Assembly: GCA_015183035.1 (NCBI GenBank)
Contig: JACZZP010000015.1
Span: 1,364,001-1,428,000 of the forward strand
Source of the DNA: Meloidogyne chitwoodi
Taxonomy: Eukaryota > Nematoda > Chromadorea > Rhabditida > Meloidogynidae
Length of the DNA stretch: 64,000 nt
Direction of reading: 5' to 3'
In this document: in pieces, positions 48,043 through 58,000 of the stretch
Layout: each line of letters starts with the position of its first letter
Position numbering within the stretch: the stretch's first letter is position 1
The notes under the pieces: generated by a model
Databases searched by the model: none
What the model saw: only the letters and a program-made list of their open reading frames with translations
What the model was told of the DNA's origin: nothing
Translations under genes and position numbers: made by a program

Positions 48043-49391
48043 TTACTCGTTTGGTTCTTTAGGCATTGTTGCATTAGAATTTGTTGGTTGAAATAATGAG
48101 CTTGAACCAATTAAATTGCGGATATATTTTCCTAGTACAATATTTTCAGAGCTTAATTTTAAGCTTTCCTCACGAACATTTTCTACACGTTGACTGAGAT
48201 CTAAACTTTAAAAAAAAATCAAAAAAAAGTCAAATAAAATCCATTTAAAATTAAAAAAGTTTACTTACTAGAGCTGTTCCAAGACCAAAAATAACCAAGA
48301 CCCAAGACCCAAGACCCAAGACCAAGACCAAGACTTATAACCAAGACCCAAGACCAAGACCAAAAAAAACCAAGAAAAACAAGACCAAGACCCAAGACCA
48401 AGACTAAAAATATTTTAATATAAAGTATACAAAAAATTAAATTCATTATAATTTATTATAAATCCCCAAAATTATAATTAAAATGTAAGAACAATTGCTG
48501 TTTAGCATGAGTGCTACTAAAAGAAAGCCGTTTTGGCTTGTAAATTTCTCCAAGAATCGAAAATGTTCTTTCACGCTCTACTGTGCTTGGTGGTGAACAA
48601 AGAAAAATTTTCGCAAGCTGTTTAAGTGTTGGGTGTGATAAGTCTTTCTCCCAAAATTTAATTGGATTATATACCAGCGATTAAAAATGACTCTGAGTTT
48701 AATTATTTATTTACACATGACAAAATATATTAAGTACCTTTAGAAAATGTAAAACCTCGCAAGTTTAGCGCCGCAGGCGAAAATTTGAAAAAATTATTGC
48801 ATTAGTTGTCAAATATTAACCATTTTCAGCGCCGCAGGCAAAAATTTTTTTTTAATTTTTAAACCTCTTGCCAAAATTTTTCCCCAAAATTGTGCTTGGT
48901 CCCCCTTCACACCAAGACCAAAAATAACCAAGACCCAAGACCAAGACTTACAAGCCAAGACCCAAGACCAAGACCTACAAGCCAAGACCCAAGACCAAGA
49001 CCAAGACCAAAAAAAACCAAGAAAACCAAGACCACCAAGACCAAGACCAAGACTCTTGGAACAGCTCTATTACTTACATTCTCTAAACATTCCGTTACAG
49101 GGTAAAATAAGTATATTAAAAATTTTAATCCTTATAACCCAACATTAATAATAAGCTTATAATGTGATTCTAATTTAATAGAAATCAAACCTTGAAGTGT
49201 ATTTTGCAACTCTAAAATCTGTGAAATAAGTCGCGCCTTTTCTTCTCTGTCTTCTTGCTCTGGCAAAGGTAAAGCAGGCTTCGCATTCTTTACTTTTTCA
49301 AGTTGATTTGGTTGTTTTTCTATAAATATATAGGTAAATTTTATTCAATTTTAATTTTTTTACCATCGTCAACCATTGGAATATCGTCCAT
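48043..49391 (-). CDS. unc-69: Short coiled-coil protein SCOC/UNC-69
   Basis: SCOC (UNC-69 in C. elegans) is a short coiled-coil protein of Golgi/vesicle membranes that partners UNC-76/FEZ in axonal transport and regulates autophagy. Three exons: 49364-49391, 49191-49319 and 48043-48200, joined in phase. The sequence [37 protein letters not shown] then [20 protein letters not shown] and [19 protein letters not shown] is colinear with human SCOC (EEKTRLINQVLELQHTLEDL and ENLKLKSENQVLGQYIENL). The C-terminus is [13 protein letters not shown]. The whole protein is about 105 residues. Its second intron (48201-49190) hosts an 801-bp hAT element. Confidence 0.92.
48269..49069. mobile_element. hAT element relic with satellite arms, inside SCOC intron 2
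   Basis: The ends TAGAGCTGTTCCAAGA and TCTTGGAACAGCTCTA are perfect 16-bp inverted repeats. The flanks are an exact 8-bp direct repeat, TTACTTAC (48261-48268 and 49070-49077), the hAT target-duplication size. Just inside each end lies an array of CCAAGACCCAAGACCAAGAC-type units (about 48281-48404 and 48913-49052), both in the same orientation. A fragment of hAT transposase lies between them. AGCGCCGCAGGC occurs twice in the right half (about 48769 and 48828). Confidence 0.92.
48470..48668 (-). pseudogene. hAT transposase C-terminal dimerisation domain fragment
   Basis: The frame reads [60 protein letters not shown]. The pattern W-x(6-8)-P-x-L-x-x-LA-x-(I/V)FL-x-x-P-x-S-x-x-x-ER-x-FS is the hAT family dimerisation domain. 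No N-terminal or catalytic part remains between the inverted ends. Confidence 0.88.
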
Positions 49392-49645
49392 ATTGTAAAA
49401 AATTGATAAAATTAATTCTTAGCAAATAATAATCTAATTTCAATTAAAAGATTAAAGAAAAAAGGAACTTAAATTTTTTACAATTGATTTTCATAAAACA
49501 GACACGTTTTATTTCGACGCATTATATATTTTATTAATTTTACATTTTGAAACTTAATCTGATTTTCTAAAAAATGTCTAATTGAATTAATTGTTTCACT
49601 TTGTTATTTTAAAATACCAAAAAAACTTTTTGCATTAAAAATTAC

Positions 49646-50187
49646 GGCACTTATTAAGAACGGGTGGCTCTTTCTGCGGATTTTTTTTGCGGACTTTCTA
49701 TTATAAAATTTAGTAGTATATATTATTTGATTTTTGCCTTAAGGCAAATAAAGGAGTACATATATTTTATTCACACAAATAAGAATCATGATTGACAATT
49801 TGTGAGATTAAATGGAAAAAACAATCTGGTCCTTTAAAACGTTGTCTCCAAACAAATTCATTAATGTTTTCCCTCCCACAATCACAGGTTCTACGTTGAT
49901 GAAGCAATTTAAGATCTACCAGCCATTGTTGAAATTCCTATTCTGGTGAGCTTGTTGTATAATTGTAACAAAGTAAAATTTTTAAGAGTTTGAATCATTT
50001 TTCTAAATAATCGATTAACAAATAATGTAAATAACTGGGTCAGAAACATTTACACCTTTTTGTTAGTCTATTAACTCCTTTATTTTGCCTTAAGGCAAAA
50101 ATCAAATAATATATACTACTAAATTTTTTAATAGAAAGTCCGCAAAAAAAAATCCGCAGAAAGAGCCACCCGTTCTTAATAAGTGCC
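49646..50187. mobile_element. Merlin-type element relic 1 (542 bp)
   Basis: Long inverted ends of about 105 bp begin GGCACTTATTAAGAACGGGT and end ACCCGTTCTTAATAAGTGCC, with GCGGACTTTCTATTA and TTTGCCTTAAGGCAAA further in. It is flanked by an exact 8-bp direct repeat, AAAATTAC (49638-49645 and 50188-50195). Merlin (IS1016-like) elements have 8-9 bp duplications and ends starting GG. A decayed transposase N-terminus is encoded on the minus strand. It sits between the divergent SCOC and OST4 genes. Confidence 0.85.
49780..50002 (-). pseudogene. Decayed Merlin transposase N-terminus
   Basis: Starts MIQTLKNFTLLQLYNKL, then after a frame shift gives EFQQWLVDLKLLHQRRTCDC and GRENINEFVWRQR. The same two blocks occur in the relic at 54530 (MIQTLKNFTLLQLYTK and EFQHWLSSLGMLHKTRTCIC), so the two elements are one family. 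No catalytic region is left. Confidence 0.75.
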
Positions 50188-50328
50188 AAAATTACATATT
50201 GCTGATAAATTATTTAATTAGTTTCGTTGTTGTTCTTATTAATTTTTTTTTTTAATTTATCGATATAGTGATCTATTTTCAAACAATTAACGGCGATTTT
50301 TTCAAATATTAGATTCTAGACAAAGAAA

Positions 50329-50581
50329 ATGATTACAGACGTGCAACTTGGAGTTATGGCGGTATTATATTTTTAATGTAATTCACAATGTGTAGTTAGT
50401 TAACTTTTTTTGTGGAATAAAATAGTTTATTTTAAATATTTGAAAGTGACATATTTAAATATTTTTTACTTTTTAATTAAAAAAATTAATTTAGAATGTT
50501 CTGGGTGTTAGCATCTTTATACTCGTTATTCTCTACCACTATATTGTTGCCAATCAAAAGAAGCCTGGCTCAGTTCAGTAA
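50329..50581 (+). CDS. OST4: Oligosaccharyltransferase subunit OST4
   Basis: OST4 is a 35-40-residue ER membrane subunit of the oligosaccharyltransferase, stabilising the catalytic STT3 complex. Two exons: exon 1 encodes MITDVQLGVMA and exon 2 NVLGVSIFILVILYHYIVAN then QKKPGSVQ, 39 residues in all. MITDVQL-x(3)-ANVLG-x-x-(L/I)F-x-LV-x-x-YHYI is the OST4 signature. One transmembrane helix is seen. UNC-50 follows on the same strand after 180 bp. The Merlin relic ends 141 bp upstream and therefore sits in its promoter region. Confidence 0.95.
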
Positions 50582-50761
50582 TAATTAAAATGAAATGGAT
50601 GTTAAATATGTATTTTTAAGTTATATATTTACAATTAATGTGTTAATAAATTTTCAATTAAGTTTGTTATTTTTTAAATTTAGTTATTATCCAATACATA
50701 TATATTTTAATATTGTTAATATTTATCTGTAATTTTCTTGATATTTTTTCGAAAAAATTAA

Positions 50762-52130
50762 ATGAGCACAACTTCTTTTGGGAAAGATAAAAGCTTTGGA
50801 TATTCTAAAGGTTTTTAATTATTATTTTTTTAGACTTGTTTTTAGTTAATAACGTTCAATCGCCTTCAACTTCAGCGGGAGCCTTTAGAAGTAACAGAGA
50901 TTATTGGAATACGAGTGGATATTCTACGCCGGCTTCTTTTACTTCAAGATTGTAATTTAAAATTATATTATTCATTTTTATTTTTAATTCCGTCAGTTCC
51001 ACAACTACAACAGGTGAAGAAGTTGGTTGTTTCTCATCTGTAAGAATGACTGCAGCTGCTAAACTTGGCCGTTATTTGCGTCGCCTTTTACATGCTCGAC
51101 AAATGGATTTTGAATTTGCTGCTTGGCAAATGCTTTATTTGATGATTAATCCGCAAAAAGTTTACAGAAATTTTATGTATAGGAAAAGTTAGTTTTTTAA
51201 CAAAATATTTTTATTACTATCTATAGGTATAGCGGACCTTTGGTTAATTTTTCAATATAATTTCGGTCTAATTGCTTAACTTTTATAACAATCTATTGAA
51301 TAGATTTGTAATTTTTGCACTAAATTTATTCTTTTTTAGAAACAAAAGATCAATGGGCACGTGATGATCCAGCATTCCTCGTTCTTTTGGCATTTTCGCT
51401 TTTTTGGTCAAGTGTTCTCTTTGCTTTTGCTCTTGGTTTATCAATTTCTGCATTCCTAACATTCTTTTTATGGGCAGTTTTCGTTGATTGTATTGGTGTT
51501 GGTCTAATCGTTGCAACCATTCTTTGGTAAATATTTTAAAAATAAAAATTTTTTTATTAAAGGTATATTTCAAATCGTTATTTGCGTCGAGTTAAAGATC
51601 AAGATGTTGAATGGGGATATTGTTTTGACGTACATTTGAATGCTTTCTTTCCATTATTGATATGTCTTCATGTGATTTTGCCTTTGCTATTTTATGGTTG
51701 TTTTTTTTTTATTAAAAATTATTAAAATAATAATTTCAATTTATGTAGGTCTAATAGATTATCCAAACTTTGCTGCCCGAGCATTGGGTAATTCAATTTG
51801 GTGTATTGCAGTAATTTATTATATTTATATTACTTTTCTTGGATACACAGGTTAATTTTAATTAATTTATTTTTTCCTTTGTTGAGAAGAGAGATTAAAC
51901 AATAATTTATTTAAAAATTTTTGTTTTTCTCTTGTCCCAATTTAAAAATTATTTTTACTTCCAAATTTTCAGCACTTCCTATTTTGAAAAATACACATTT
52001 CTTCCTTTATCCAATTACATTTTTATTTATATTTTTTGTTGCAACAATAAGTGCTGGTTGGAATATTACACAAACATTTATGGATTTTTACCACTATAGA
52101 GCTACAAATTTGCCTAGACGACAACCATAA
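50762..52130 (+). CDS. unc-50: UNC-50 homologue, Golgi membrane protein
   Basis: UNC-50 is a conserved multi-pass Golgi protein; in C. elegans it is required for levamisole-type acetylcholine receptor assembly, and its relatives recruit ARF-GEFs. About seven exons. The N-terminus is MSTTSFGKDKSFGYSK and a Ser/Thr-rich tail (YWNTSGYSTPASFTSR). The conserved core reads AAAKLGRYLRRLLHARQMDF, EFAAWQMLYLMINPQKVYRN and TKDQWARDDPAFLVLLAFSL. Later, DVEWGYCFDVHLNAFFPLLI, LIDYPNFAARALGNSIWCIA, YYIYITFLGYTALPILKNT and FLYPITFLFIFFVATISAGW follow the family through to the end (TNLPRRQP). About five transmembrane helices are visible. Confidence 0.95.
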
Positions 52131-52549
52131 AAATGCCAAAATTTAAACTTTGATGTGATTAATTTTGGTAAATTTTTACAATTGTTCAAAAATATAAAAT
52201 TAGAATGTTCATACTTGTTTAATCACATCATTATTTATAATTAAAGACTTAAATTCGCATAAATATGTATATGTAATTTTTGGAAGTTACGCTTCTTCAT
52301 TTAAATTGGTCAAATTTAATTAGAAACACAACTTGCCATAAAATAATTAGTCAAAATTAAATTATATATGCTTGTTTTTCTCAATAAAAGTTAATATTTG
52401 TAAATAGGCAGAAAAATATAGTCACCCAAATAAAGAGAATCCGTGATTTTTTGGTGAAATTTTATATTATTATAAAAAAATACCCAAACAATAATTTTTT
52501 TAAATCTCTAATAAATAAAAGATTAAAACAACAAACACATTTTTAAATT
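52131..52549. other. Convergent 3' spacer between UNC-50 and UTP11
   Basis: AT-rich 3' flanks of two converging genes; nothing else seen. Confidence 0.3.
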
Positions 52550-53611
52550 TTATTTCTTTCGTTCATATGTCCATTTGTAAAGGGCTGCCCTTCGTGCATT
52601 TCCTTTAATAATTCGTTTAGGCTTTAATTCTGAACCTTTTGAAAGCTGCAAATCACGTTTAAGTTCCAATTTTGCCAAGACAACACTTAATTCTTTTGCA
52701 CGTTCAATTCGTTTTCCAAGTTCAGAATAGAGAGAACGACGTTCTTTTTCTGTTTCCTAAAAGATTTTTTTGACATATTTTTCAAAAAATGTTCTAATAT
52801 GAAGAAATGCGGTTATATCTTGTGACAATGATATTTATTCTCGTAAAATAAAAGTAAATTCCAAAAAAATAACCTCAAGTTTGTTGATTGCATCTTCCTT
52901 TATTGTCGAATTTTGAGAATCGTTACAATTATTTGAAGATATTTTTAGACGATTAAATGTCCGAGAGATAAATTGCTCAGATGTGTTGAAATGTTTAGCC
53001 AAATCAAATGTTTTTACTAAAAAAGAGTTAAAAAAATAGTTTAAAATAAAAATAACCTTGTTTCTTGTTGTCAACAAAAATTATATGTTTATTGACAGGA
53101 GTGAAAGATTTTGATGTAGATTCATCAGCATCATCCTCAAATCCTTGATCAGTACAAAAATGAAGAACAGACTTGAGTTTTTCGATTTTCTGAAATTTTT
53201 AAAAATATAAATTTTAAGAAATTAAAAATAATATATTAAAAAACTCAGAAAATTAAAAATTAGTAAAAATAAAAAAGAACCTTTCTTTCCTTTTGCAAAT
53301 GAAATTTTACATAGTTAATATCAGTAATATCACTCAAGAGATGTTGAACTTCAGTTTGTTCTTCATCTTCAGATTCCATATCACGATGTACTCCATCAAG
53401 CTTAAATAAAAAATTTATACAATAATTTATTTTTAAAATTTACCCCAACTTGGCTACGCAACATATGAAAATTAAATTCATCAGAATTTCGTTCTCGAGC
53501 CTTTACTTTTAAATTTTTTATTGCATCAACCTTTTCTCTATAATCTCGAGTGCGTCTTATCCATTCCTTTCGTTTTTCAAGATGACCTGTTCGAATTTTG
53601 CTGATTCCAGG
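52550..53611 (-). CDS. UTP11: U3 snoRNP-associated protein UTP11 (5' end not resolved)
   Basis: UTP11 is a component of the small-subunit processome acting in pre-18S rRNA processing in the nucleolus. Five or six exons give PGISKIRTGHLEKRKEWIRR, TRDYREKVDAIKNLKVKARE, RNSDEFNFHMLRSQVG, EQTEVQHLLSDITDINYVKF, NKHIIFVDNKKQVKTFDLAK, ELGKRIERAKELSVVLAKLE and the end ALYKWTYERKK. The KKDY-x-x-R-x-x-DY-x-x-K-x-x-x-LK-x-x-x-x-K-x-x-x-x-NPDEF pattern and the C-terminal RKREL-x-x-x-x-x-KLE-x-KW-x-x-ERKK pattern identify the family. The first 20 or so residues (a QP-x-x-R-K-x-LG segment) should lie upstream of 53611, but no clean exon with ATG and matching phase was found there, so the feature is 5'-incomplete. 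Confidence 0.88.
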
Positions 53612-53909
53612 CTATCATAAAAATTGTTTTAATTTATTATATCAAGGAAACCTACCATTTATAAAAATAAAATCGAAGCAGTAAATAAATAAAGTAATCA
53701 ATGTATTTACCAAAGCGGATTTTTAGTGAATTAAAGGGACTCTACTGTCTCTAAAATAAAAATGCATTCCTTATTTTTTACTTTTTTCTTTTCCCGCGCT
53801 CTTAATTTCCACACTCTTTCCTTCAAAATTAGAGTAACTGAATTTAAAATTCTCTTCTTTTATTATTATTAGAAGATTTTAATTTAGTCTATCAGTTTCA
53901 TAGAAATAT

Positions 53910-54026
53910 ATGTTGGATAATTTCGAAGAAAGTTATGACCTAGAGAAACGTGCAAAATTTCATAACTTTGCAAAATCAAACTTTAATAATCCAAATGTAA
54001 TAAAATTATATAAAAATATCAATTAG
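53910..54026 (+). CDS. Possible 38-residue peptide
   Basis: A short frame reads MLDNFEESYDLEKRAKFHNF then AKSNFNNPNVIKLYKNIN. It lies between UTP11 and the second Merlin relic, divergent from UTP11. It has no signal peptide and no family match; an EKR dibasic site is present. It may be chance, or the overlooked first exon of something else. Confidence 0.2.
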   Translation: MLDNFEESYDLEKRAKFHNFAKSNFNNPNVIKLYKNIN

Positions 54027-54367
54027 AGGGTTACGATTATGCAAAATTTAAATTGTAATTATTTTTAATTAAATAAAAATAATGAAAAAGAGGAAAAAAA
54101 GAATTTTTATTAATTAAATAATATTTGAATTTATTAGAAGAATATTTTGTTGAATTTTAGATTTAAAGAGAAAATATTTTTATTAATTTTATTTTATGTA
54201 AATATATTTTTAGAGTTGATTTTTTGATGAATGTTTAATTTAAAAATATGTATATTAAAATTATTATTTTTTGTATTTAATTTTTTTTGAAATTTACTCA
54301 TTCTTTGAATTTATCTACATATTTATTTATTACATTTGACTTTTATTTATTTTATACAATTTAAATT
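54027..54367. other. AT-rich spacer before Merlin relic 2
   Basis: Only A/T-rich sequence; nothing supported. Confidence 0.3.
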
Positions 54368-55024
54368 GGCACTTGTCAAGATGGGACGGCTTTTTTTGCG
54401 GACTTTTTTTGCGGACAAATTATTTTTTGATTTTTTCCCAAGGCAATAAGAGTGTACCTTGACTAACAAATATGTGTAAATGTTTTTTACCTTGTCATTT
54501 ATATTTTTGTTAATCAATTATCCAATAAAATGATCCAAACTCTTAAAAATTTTACTTTGTTACAATTATACACCAAAATAAGCTTACCCGATGATGAATT
54601 TCAACATTGGCTTTCTAGTCTTGGTATGCTTCACAAAACAAGAACATGTATTTGTGGCTCAGAAATGCGTAAAGAAAATTATAAGCAATATGGACAATGG
54701 CGTTGTAAAAAAACAACATGTAGAAAAACAAAAGGGGCTTTGGTTGGCACTTTCTTCAATGGTTTTAAGCTAACTTTCAAACAAGTGATACAGGTAAATT
54801 TTGCCGATTATGTACTTTATACCATTTGGAAAATTTCCTTCTAAGATAATGTATTTTTGGTCGAGAAGACCAGTTATACATATAAATCAAAAAGAATTGC
54901 AAAGAGAAATTGGTGTGTCAAGGCAGTCAATAATTGATTGGCAAAACTTTCACTCTTATTGCCTTGGGAAAAAATCAAAAAATAATTTGTCCGCAAAAAA
55001 AGCCGTCCCATCTTGACAAGTGCC
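54368..55024. mobile_element. Merlin-type element relic 2 (657 bp)
   Basis: Inverted ends of about 70 bp start GGCACTTGTCAAGATGGGAC and end GTCCCATCTTGACAAGTGCC, with GCGGAC blocks and CCAAGGCAATAA just inside. It is flanked by an exact 8-bp direct repeat, TTTAAATT (54360-54367 and 55025-55032). GGCACTT and GCGGACTTT are shared with relic 1 at 49646. It encodes a two-exon transposase N-terminus that runs into the right end. Confidence 0.88.
54530..55016 (+). pseudogene. Truncated Merlin/ISXO2-like transposase
   Basis: Two exons with a 48-bp intron (CAG/GTAAATTTTG to TTCTAAG/ATAATG). Exon 1 reads MIQTLKNFTLLQLYTKISLP, EFQHWLSSLGMLHKTRTCIC then GQWRCKKTTCRKTKGALVGT-FF, a zinc-ribbon with C-x-C and RC-x(4)-CRK as in ISXO2/Merlin transposases. 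Exon 2 reads ELQREIGVSRQSIIDWQNFH-SYC, a helix-turn-helix. The frame then enters the terminal repeat (NNLSAKKAVPS) and stops; the DDE nuclease region is deleted, so it cannot be autonomous. Confidence 0.85.
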
Positions 55025-58000
55025 TTTAAATTATTAAAATAAAATTTAACCCCCAAAATCAGAAATTTAAAACAGATTTCATGTAAAACTCATTAAAAAT
55101 AAATTGAAAAAATATATTATTATTATTTCAAGGATAATTTTTCTGGGAATAATTATTATTTAGAATATTCTTCTTTAATTTCTAACTCAAAAATCTTTTC
55201 CCGAAATTAACTTTTTACACCGTTATTAATGAGTTTTTATTATATTCTCATTATTTTCTCATATATTCCTTCGGCTAATTCTGCTTTATTTAGTACATAT
55301 ATTTACACTTTTTTTTATTTATTAAAGGTCGTAGTAATTTCATCCAAAAAAGATTTAACAAAAAGGTATGAGAAAACAAGAAAATGATTATTTTTTAATT
55401 ATAGTTGAACTAATAAATAATTTAAGTAATTATTTTTTTTTTTTTTAATTTTGGGCATAAAATTTAAGGAAGCATATATCTACTAGTCAATATACCAAAA
55501 TTAAGTGGAACAAAAAATGAGGAAATAATTGTAGATTTAATAAGTACCTTTAAATATATATATATTTCTGTGTGGTAGTTTAGTGGACGTGGATCCCCCC
55601 GCCCATTTTGAGCTTAAGCGCAAAAAAGAGTCAAAGGATTAACCTTTAAAGGAGAGTGCTGTCATGGGCACAAGCTAAGGATTACTTTTACAGGAAAAGA
55701 TGTTGGAAGAAGAAAAACAAGTAATTCATTCATTTTATACAAAAGAAATAGTTGATGGTCAAAACTAAATAAATAGGCAAAGGATTTACTTATTTAAAAA
55801 ATAATAATATATACCTATATTAATAATTTTATTATTTATACAATTTATTAAAAACATTTTTTAATTTAAATTAATTATTTTATAATATACATATAACTTA
55901 AACTTTTTTAAATAAACTTGAATTAAAACATAAAAAATAAAATTAATAGAACAAATCAATAAATTTATAAATAATAAATAAACATAAATAAAATACTTGA
56001 AAAAAATAAACTTGAAAATATACATAAGTAAATAAATAAATAAACTTGAAAGAACTTGAGACTCAATAAGTAAACAAAAATAAACTTAAAACTTAAATAA
56101 ACTTGAAATAAAATAAATAGAAAAATACTCTAGCAAGAAAAACTAAACTTAAAACTTAAGCAAATAAACGACAGAATGAATTTTTAAAGAAACAAATTTG
56201 AATTATTTTATAAAATTTAAAACTTAAAAATATTAAATACTCTTATTTTTACAATTCATTTATTAACTTAAAAAGAAATTATCAATTAAAACTTTTTTAT
56301 TTAAAATTAATTTTTATTTATTGTTCCATAAAAATACTTTTTTCTTTTCCTTTGCTTAACATCCTTTCCTTTACCTTTTTTTATTTCAACCCATCCAACC
56401 TTCATCACCTATTTAAGCGCTCTCAATAATCAAATACGCGCATCGACGATTGCGCGATAAGGCGCGATTTACGGCGAAAACAAAACCAAGAGATAGTTTT
56501 GTGTTAAAAATAAATTATATTAATATAGTATTGAAAAAATGGGGAAATAAATAAATATAAAAAAGGCTTTTCATTGCGCCTGCCGATCAAACAAAAATTA
56601 ATTTTTTTTTAAATATATATATATTAACTTACCTAAATACCTCTCTTTCTCTTCTCAACGTCCGTGTCTTTCCCCCTTTTTTTCCTAATTTTTCAATTAA
56701 ATAAAAATAATTGTCTTTTTTTGTTCGTTTTTTGTCTTTTGCCTTTCGGCCGACAAAAACAAATGACTTATTTAATACTTTTCTTTTTTTTAATTTTCCC
56801 CTTTCCCTCCTCTCAATTGATGACCCAATTTGCTATTTACACTCCTGCCAATCGCTGCTAAAAAATGCGCGCAAATCGAGAGGCGGAGTTGAAGATGGAT
56901 AAGGTTGGTGGAGGGAGATGAATATTGAAGGCGGACAAACGCCTTCTTTTTTTTTTTATTTTTTTCAATTTTCCGCTAATCATTCTAATGTTGTTAAATT
57001 GGATTAGATTATTTTTTTACACGTCCGATTACAAATATATAGACAATTTAGTTTTAGAAAATGCTGCAAGTGATATATTTTAATTGCCCAAGGCCATTTT
57101 TTCAAATTATTTTTTCAGCATCTTTTTGCTAAAATTAATTTAATTTTATATTTATTTAGTTTATAATTTTATAAAGAAAATATTTTAATATTTTTTTAAA
57201 AATACTTTTAATTCTTTATTTTATTAAAATAATATTCTTCAACCTAAATTAGCCAACTTTTAAAATATATATTAATTCTTCATTTCTATTTATTTATTTA
57301 TTTATTTATTTAAATTAAATTCCCAAAAAATAATTTAATTTTATTAAATTTTATACAAAAATACTCTTAAATGCTAATTTTCCATTGTTAACCAATTTGT
57401 ACCTTTAAATGAATTTTATTTTTAATTTCTTCTACATAACCCCCTTCTTATTTACTTTTATTTTTTCTTCTTCCTTTTCTTCCTTTTTTTAAATTTCTAT
57501 CCTTTTTTGGGATGCTAAAATTCAGGCTATAGTCCAAATAAGAAAAGTGTCCCTTGCTCATCTACTAAATACTTACTTTCTTTTTTCGCATATAAAAAAC
57601 ATTGACGGCCAAAGTTGGGAATATTAGAGTGTTGTATATATTTAAAATAAATAAATAAATAAACAACAATTCTACTCAAATAATTTTGCTCAGATCGCAA
57701 GCCAACACTGCGACTGGTGCTGAATAATTTGGGACTTTTTTTTAATTTTTTAAAATATTTTTTGGTAATGATAGTTTTGGGGGGTGAATGCCATTACTTT
57801 TCCCATTCCTTCCAAATTTTTGTAAAAATAACCATTATTTATTAGAAAGTTTTTTTTAATTTTTGAATATTTTAAATTTGACCAATAAAACTGAAGAAAA
57901 AAATATAAATATTTGAATAAAATTTAAATTTTTATTTTATGATTTTTAGAAAAAAAACTGTTTAATCTATTTACTATTTTAACAGAAAAAATGTTTAAAA

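Noticed and set aside
48890..49105. Open frame with repeated DPRPR motifs
   Set aside because: It is the translated CCAAGACCCAAGACC array of the hAT element, without a start context or splice support.
55572..55690. TAGTTTAGTGG resembling a tRNA/SINE A box (also near 16535)
   Set aside because: No B box, no cloverleaf and no acceptor stem could be drawn; the match is too short.
56664..56902. Hydrophobic frame resembling a secreted peptide
   Set aside because: Poly-Phe/Leu from T-rich DNA; stops soon after and has no supported second exon.
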